Part shown: in pieces, positions 57,688 through 64,000 of the stretch
How the letters are laid out: each line of letters starts with the position of its first letter
Numbering within the stretch: position 1 is the stretch's first letter
Origin: Chlorokybus atmophyticus
Lineage: Eukaryota > Streptophyta > Chlorokybophyceae > Chlorokybales > Chlorokybaceae
Reading direction: 5' to 3'
DNA: 64,000 nt
Assembly: GCA_009103225.1 (NCBI GenBank)
Contig: RHPI01002823.1
Coordinates: forward strand, 783,797 to 847,796
Notes under the pieces: model-generated
Database searches by the model: none
What the model saw: only the letters and a program-made list of their open reading frames with translations
Told to the model about the DNA's origin: nothing
Position numbers and translations under genes: made by a program

Positions 57688-60600
57688 ATGGCGGCGACGG
57701 CGTGGGCGACGGGTGTTTATGTGAGGCACCAATGGGAGAGACCTTCCAAGCAGCTGGGAGGGGGTGCAGGAGTGAGGAACAGCTCCGCTGCGTCTTGCGG
57801 CGTTGCGCAAGCGTTGTCGCAGCGGGAAGACCGCCGCGTGGCCGAGTACAAGCGCAGCTACTACGAGAGCCTCACGCGATCCGCGCTGACAGCAAGCAAG
57901 CAGCCCTCCCTTCAATGGTGTGACTACCAGAGTCCCCGCATTTACAGGTGAGCTCACCTATAATCTCCTTGGTAAATACACCCACTCACCCCCGCGTGCC
58001 TCCCCGCCAAACTGTAATACACATGCGCTATGTGTGCGCAGCAATGTGCATGCAGCTGCCCCCGCCGCCAGCATCCGTTCGAGTTGCAAATGAAACTTAC
58101 CCACACATAAGCCGCACGCACCAGTTTTTGGTCATTCAAGCTTATAGCAACGCATGCGTTAGAATATATGAAGCTTGGGTAGTTGATATGCTTGGCCGAT
58201 TCAGCTGTGTCTCAAGCTACCTCGCTTGGTGTGACTGGCAGCTGACAGGCAGCTGGTACTGGCATCGGGCAAGCGTGCGTGTAAGGCAGCATGTGGAACA
58301 GTTGTGGCAACAAGTCAGCCCACACTGAGGATCGTACTACACCACACACCACTAGATTGGGTATATACGTCGCTAACCACAAAGGAAGCACGCAAGACAG
58401 CCTTTTGCATTTGTTACTGCATTTGTTAATTGCATGCAACTATATTGCAGTTCACCACGTGACTACCAACTGAGTTCAATTTTGAGCACGGTGCGTCCCT
58501 ATGGACTGGGCAGCAACCAGCCCATTGCGTAAGTGACATTTGTTGCTCAGTCATATAAAGAAGTGGTGGAGCGGTGGTCAACGCTTCATCACATTACCTA
58601 ACACAGTTAACTTCGGTAGTTGCTTAACACCTTGACATTTTACAGGCGAGATCAAGCAAACCGCACCGGCCTCATCTTGGTTGCACGCGCAGCAACTGGT
58701 GAGGCAGACACGGATGTGGACAACAAGATGGACTTGGCGCGCGCTGAGATGCGCGAATGGTGAGTGCCTTGCACAATTGTTGTCTTTAATTGCACACTCA
58801 CAATGTACATCTGTTTGTTTCACAACTATGTTGGGACCTGGTTGGTCAATCGCTCATGTTGGGGGTGGAGGTTCTGCTGCTGGGTTACAAGTTCTGCTCG
58901 TGTTTGCATGCCCAAATGAAACGTATATCATCGAGCACAGCAACTTGAACGCATTCCAGTACCAGTTATTGTCGTCAACCTTCTAGGCCTGAAGGGCAGT
59001 CAACACCGCGTTGACTGCAGCTTGTCATGTTGACCACACTGTCAAGACCTCAATACAGCCATGTCCATGTGAATGGCGGGCCTGCTTGTTTGTTGAGGTT
59101 TTCTTTGAGAGAGCATGGTGCATGTAGGCAGCCTGCACAAACGATATGCACATATGGTCTGCAGTGTTCAAGGAGCGGGGGATGTACCTGTTTCCTTGTA
59201 CTGAACACAATGACGCAAGTAACCCAATGGCCCATGCAGTCGAATTGCCGATGGCGCCGATCAGAGCATGTTGTATGGCAGAGTCAGCTGCATGTTGTTC
59301 TTTTTGTTGTCTGCTGTGTTTATTTGATGTGATGTTTTGTTGCCACAAAAAGCATCTAGTGGTACATGCACAGCACTGCTTTGCTTGCTGCATGTGTCAA
59401 GCATGACTCATCTTTGTGTATTGACACTGGACAGGTGGGCGCAGCAGCAAGCCAAGAAGGCTGCTTCTTCATCCAGCGCCAGCAGGCAAGCACTGGTCAA
59501 CTCTGGTTCTGTGTGTGCATGCAATTGCGATGCAGAGGAACAACATCAGTGACACTTTCTCAGCGTGGATACCGCAAGCACCAACGGGACGGCGCAGGCT
59601 GTGACCGGTGAGGCAGATGCGGACGTTATCAAGAAGATGGATCAAGCACGGGCTGAGATGCGCGAATGGTGAGTGCGTTGATGTGTGTGTCGTGGATGCA
59701 GATACAGTTGCTGCACACATAAAGTAGGACTTCCACTTGCTTAACCTCTTGAGCGGGCCTGGTTGCAAGCTCGGCTGATAGCTGCATGAGCAGACAATAA
59801 ACTTGTAGCGCATCCGTTCATCAGGTTGGTGTTACAGCCTTATACTACCTGATGAATGAGTAAACTCCAGATGAGTAGCGGCCGCATAGGCCCGATGCCG
59901 TGGCAATGCAAAGACAGCTGCGATATAATGTGTACCAGCTGCGTGTGGATGTTGCACAACGCATGTTTCATGTTCACAAGCAGCCCCGGGCTAAATAAGC
60001 ACCACAGTACACGACTATTACGGTCATCACTGCTGGTGACATCTATGAAGTACGGGTTGTTGAGCTGTCTATGCCGTTGCTGGACAGGTGGTCGCAGCAG
60101 CAGGCGAGTAAGGCTGCTTCCGCATCCACCGCACAGCCCATTGCGTAAGTGACTTGCCATGCCATGCCATGCCTGCTCATTGCGAGCCAGCAGGCTAACA
60201 CTAGTCACAATCCTGCTTGGCTGTGCACTCGCATGCGCTTGTGTGACTTACTTGTTTCAATATTAAAGCATAACATTTTCCATGCTGTCTCAGGGTGGAC
60301 AATGCAGAAATAACGGGTGAAAACGAGGAGGCAGATGCGGAGGTTATCAAGAAGATGGACCAAGCGCGTGCTGAGATGCGCGAATGGTGAGTGCCTTGAA
60401 GTATTTGTCGTGCATGCAGTTACCCCTTGCAAGATGATTTGGACTGCGTACTCGCTCAGTCTCTGTTATGGCCTGGGTACCACATGGCCGACAGCTGCAT
60501 GAGCAAACATAAAACATTGTACAGACATGTTTGCAAACTCATAAACAAGCAGACTCAGTAGTAGTTGCCGCATAGGCCGAAGCTGATGTTAGACTTTTAT

Positions 60601-63600
60601 ATTTCGGTATCAGTCAGGTAGCATGCATTCTCATCGCTACACAGGTGACAGTGATGATCGCATCCTGCAGTCCCGTTGTGATACAACTTGTGGACAAGTA
60701 CCAAGTGCTGGAAGCTCATTCTTGTTTGTTGCTGGACAGGTGGTCGCAGCAGCAGGCGAAGAAGGCTGCTTCTGCATCCAGCGCACAGCCCAGCACGTAA
60801 GTGACTTGTGCCGCTTGTGTCCATTATGTGGGCGGGCACTCCACCACTGGTCAAGTCTGCATGGCTGCGTGGCTGCATGCGCATACCACAACATGGGCCC
60901 ATCCTGTTGTTGGAATTATTACATGCAATGCATAAAATCTGCAATGCTCCAGGGTGGTCAATGCAGACACAAATGGCGCAAGCGAGGTACTGGCGGCAGA
61001 CGCTGCAACCAGCGAGGCAGATGCGGACGTTATCAAGAAGATGGACCAAGCGCGTGCTGAGATGCGCGAATGGTAAGTGCCCTGCATGCGGATGCATTCA
61101 ATGTTATACAGCACATGACGTGCAAACTGTCATGGCTCGGTTATGAGCATTGCTGGTTATATATGAAATCACTGAGCACAGTACCACACCCAAATCAACA
61201 GTTAGTGCATTTGAATGATGAACAGCTGCATACGCTCACTGGGTTGCTCACGACCAGCCGTTAATGTGATGTACTTGGTCACGACATCACTCAACACGAT
61301 GTGTATGGGTCTGCTGCGTGTGTGACATGTCCGTGCATTGGCATAATGAAACCAGGTAGTTTTTTGGTGTAGCCTGCTATGTGCAATGCATTGACGGCCC
61401 TGGTTGGGTTGGATTACACCAAACTGTGCCCATGTAATGTGAGTCAGTCACTTAGGCCCTTGCAGAGGTGCAGGGATATGTCTGATGCCTTGCACAGCAA
61501 TGCTCAGCGACAGCTTGCACTCAAGAACTTGTAGTGGGGCGTTCGTGCACATGATCAGGTTTGTAGTTGTGTGCACAAACATATCAATTGACAGGTGGAT
61601 GCAGCAGCAGGCGAACAAGACCGCCAGCAAACCTCAAGCAGTATCAAGCACACAGCTTGATGGGTAAGCGACATGCTAAGCTCATGCCTTGTCATCAGGC
61701 ATTCAACTGGGGGTTGACTGGGCATGACTCTCTCTACTCTCTCTTCCTCCTACCTGTATGCACGTCACACATGCATAGTTGCACAACGTCCCCGGCATCT
61801 TTATAGGGTGGACAATACAAAGATTAACGGCGCCTCGGACATTCTGAAAAGCGCTGCGACCGACGAGACCGATCCTGCAGTCATTAAGAAGATGGACAAG
61901 GCTCGTGCTGAGATGCGCGAATGGTGAGTGGCTTGCAATACATCTGTGTTGGGAATGCATCCACTGAAGGACAGCAGCCACTTGGAAGCAGGCGCCTGGT
62001 TGCTTTGCGGGAGTCATGCACCAATCTTGTCACAGTTGAACGAGCTGTATGCATCAATGTGTGCATCAATTCCGCTTGGCATGACAAACACGCTAGGCCT
62101 CTGTCATCGATAAGGCTTGTGGAGCCACACGCTACGTCGTTGTCAGTTCAACTTCAATCACTGGTTGAGAGGCGCTGTACGTGTATGACACCTCTCAGCC
62201 AGTGATGTCCAGATGCATGCAGATTCTTCCTGCTTCCCAAATTGCATGTTCCGGAGTGTAGCGCAAGTCCGTGAAGCCTCCATAGGTTGTTGTAGTCAGT
62301 GTGAGTCAGTGCATCTGGTTGCAAGTGCAAAGCGTAAAGCGCTGGACATGGTCTAACATTTGCTGGCCTTGCTCGGGGAAGGTGATGGTTGTTCTGTGAG
62401 TTGAGCCTGCCATGAAGCTTGTCATGCATAACGCTGTTTATGACTATCAAGTTGCATCAGACCTCTGTCCCCTATTGGACCCACCTCCGCCATTTCTGTG
62501 CGGGATGGTAACGTTAAGTCTGGTCTCTGGACAGGTGGATGATGCAGCAGGCGAAGAAAGCAGCCTCTGCTCCCAGCGCAAGCAAACCCAAGGCGCCTTC
62601 TCTGGACACTGTGGTTGCATCCGTCAAGTCTGCCGTGCAGGCTGCGAGCGAGAAGATATCGGAAGTCGTGAAGCCACCTTCAGCTGTGGAACAGCTGATT
62701 GAAGAGGAGGTAGTATCCTCGGGACCATCATATTATTCCACATGGCGTGCGGGTCAGGAGTGCATCGTTGCCTCGGGCCTTGTGCTAATGACTTGTGATC
62801 CTCCCAATAGGTTAGGGCGGCTATGCGGAGATATGCGGAGCAGAAGGTAGAAAGGGAGAGGATTGAAATGATGGAGATGGACAAGGCACGCGCAGAGATG
62901 CGACAGTGGTATGCACAAGGGTTGCAACTTGCCACTTTGTCTTGACGTGTTGGCATTATTAGGACATACCTTTGCTGTTCTTATTAGTATATGACTTGAA
63001 CGTGTGAAAACTGCAGGTGGGCTGAGAATCTTGCGGCCAGGCGGGCTCTGCGAGGATCCGTGTTCGGGTGGTGTCTCATCCCACGTGCTTATGAGGTGTC
63101 CCAGACAATGCATGGTCGTTCTGCATGTGCCCATGCATCCTTAGGGAATGTATAGCTCTGCAACAAACAGACTGTCCCATTTGTGGTGTGGTGTAATGTT
63201 GTGAGGCATCTATCGCAGTCGTAGCGTACACCACTGACCTTTGGGTTGGATTGACCATGTGATAGGTACGTGCGGAAGATCGTCCCGCTAATGCGCCGAT
63301 CATCCAAATCAAAGGGGCTGACTTCATCATCGGCGCTGCACCAACACTGGAGAAGGGCGAAGACGGATCCGCTGTCATTGATACTCCGAAGGTGTCCTCA
63401 AGGCACGCACGCATCATAGCAACAGATGTTGTTAAGCGCGGGGGTGAAATCGAGCGTGAGTTCTCCTTGGTGGACCTCAACAGCACAAACGGCACATGGA
63501 TCAACAGGTATGTCACCCTGTTCAACAATGGTTGTGCAGCAGTCTCAATATCACTTGTGCGTCCCCGGTTAACTGAACTTGCTTCATTCAACCTGCTCTA

Positions 63601-64000
63601 TAAACCCATCACAACTCCACTCTGGCACCTGGAATTGCATCCTCAACATGTAGCAATTCCGTACAACTAGCAGTGCGCTTCTCGCAACCGAAATCAATAT
63701 GACATGAAAATTGTCAAGGCAACATATATGTGAAATACGTGTAACTTCGGTGATGAGGTGTCTAGGGTGCATTGTGACAGTTGTCAAGCCGAGATTGCAT
63801 GCACTCATGCCGTAGCAACTCACAGTGATATTTGTTGAAGCGGTGCAGCGCTGAATGTTGTGAACATACACGCAGGTCGCGACTCCGACCAGGCGCAGCA
63901 GTAAAGTTGAGACCTGGGGATGTCATCATATTCGGGGACCAGGTACATTGTTTGTTCCTGCTGGCCGCTTTTGGTGAGCACGTGGTATTATGTGATGGTG
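57688..64000 (+). CDS. Modular FHA-domain protein with six ARAEMREWW repeats (3' partial)
   Basis: Exons: 57688-57947, 58451-58528, 58646-58759, 59435-59485, 59564-59668, 60088-60144, 60294-60386, 60740-60796, 60953-61072, 61595-61663, 61807-61923, 62535-62709, 62811-62908, 63017-63095, 63266-63507, 63876-63942, then beyond the window. The N-terminus MAATAWATGVYVRHQ is Ser/Ala/Arg-rich and could target a plastid. Six copies of a module follow, each with KMDxARAEMREW encoded at an exon end and WxQQQAxKAAS at the next exon start; the codon for the first paired Trp is split. The sixth, MRQWWAENLAARRALRG, leads into GWCLIPRAYE. An FHA domain follows, FIIGAAPTLEKG, VSSRHARIIATD, FSLVDLNSTNGTWINR, LRPGDVIIFGDQ, predicted to bind phosphothreonine. 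The tail order resembles the end of zeaxanthin epoxidase, but no FAD domain is present. Function unknown. Confidence 0.82.

Noticed and set aside
57630-57923. An upstream ATG at 57630 as the start of the FHA protein
   Set aside because: It reads another frame, which does not match the phase 2 donor at 57947 and the downstream modules.
1-64000. CRISPR arrays, bacterial operons or organelle DNA
   Set aside because: No regularly spaced repeats, no ribosome-binding-site-led gene strings; all genes have spliceosomal introns and are nuclear eukaryotic families.

Overview
The window is nuclear DNA of an intron-rich eukaryote, most likely a green alga (a streptophyte or early-branching chlorophyte). 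Genes carry many short exons with GT-AG and a few GC-AG introns. The proteins include plant-type families: a CASTOR/POLLUX/DMI1 ion channel, a PCFS4-like Pcf11, C2 plus zinc-ribbon proteins and a protein with a tail resembling that of plant zeaxanthin epoxidase. AAACCCTAA telo-boxes lie near gene starts. The species cannot be fixed from the sequence alone.

Layout. 1-630 holds the last exon of an Mpv17/PMP22-family membrane protein. 1655-4875 is RRP9/U3-55K, a WD40 protein of the U3 snoRNP. 6128-12989 is a degenerate Ty3/gypsy chromovirus-type LTR retrotransposon with gag, protease, reverse transcriptase, RNase H, integrase and chromodomain. 15554-19555 is a DMI1/CASTOR/POLLUX-like ion channel, followed by a 134-bp fold-back sequence. 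20557-23475 (minus) encodes a secreted protein with an Ig/HYR-like Cys domain and a 454-bp GA-rich microsatellite in one intron. 23476-29163 is repeat-rich, gene-poor DNA with palindromes, GGTACC clusters and assembly scars.

The right half is gene-dense. CSN4 (minus, 29563-31958) and CTF18 (plus, 32180-37697) are divergent over 221 bp. A Pcf11-like mRNA 3'-end processing factor with two CTD-interaction domains (minus, 39106-44229) is divergent from a C2/zinc-ribbon protein (plus, 44868-46872). That gene faces a second C2/zinc-ribbon paralogue (minus, 47790-49838) tail to tail. After 4 kb without a recognisable gene come a phospholipid scramblase of the AIM25 type (minus, 53976 to about 56350) and, divergent across a sequencing gap, an FHA-domain protein (plus, 57688 to beyond the window) built from six copies of an exon-encoded module with the core ARAEMREWW.

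Exon models were built by hand from reading frame, splice sites and intron phase. For RRP9, CSN4, CTF18, PCF11, the secreted protein and both C2 genes, the exon lengths sum to a whole number of codons. The strongest candidates for something undescribed are the modular FHA protein, the exon-triplet duplication giving a double-CID Pcf11, and the ion channel with a serine in its filter motif. The 334-bp block shared by three places, each scar next to an N or a G/C homopolymer, is probably an assembly problem.
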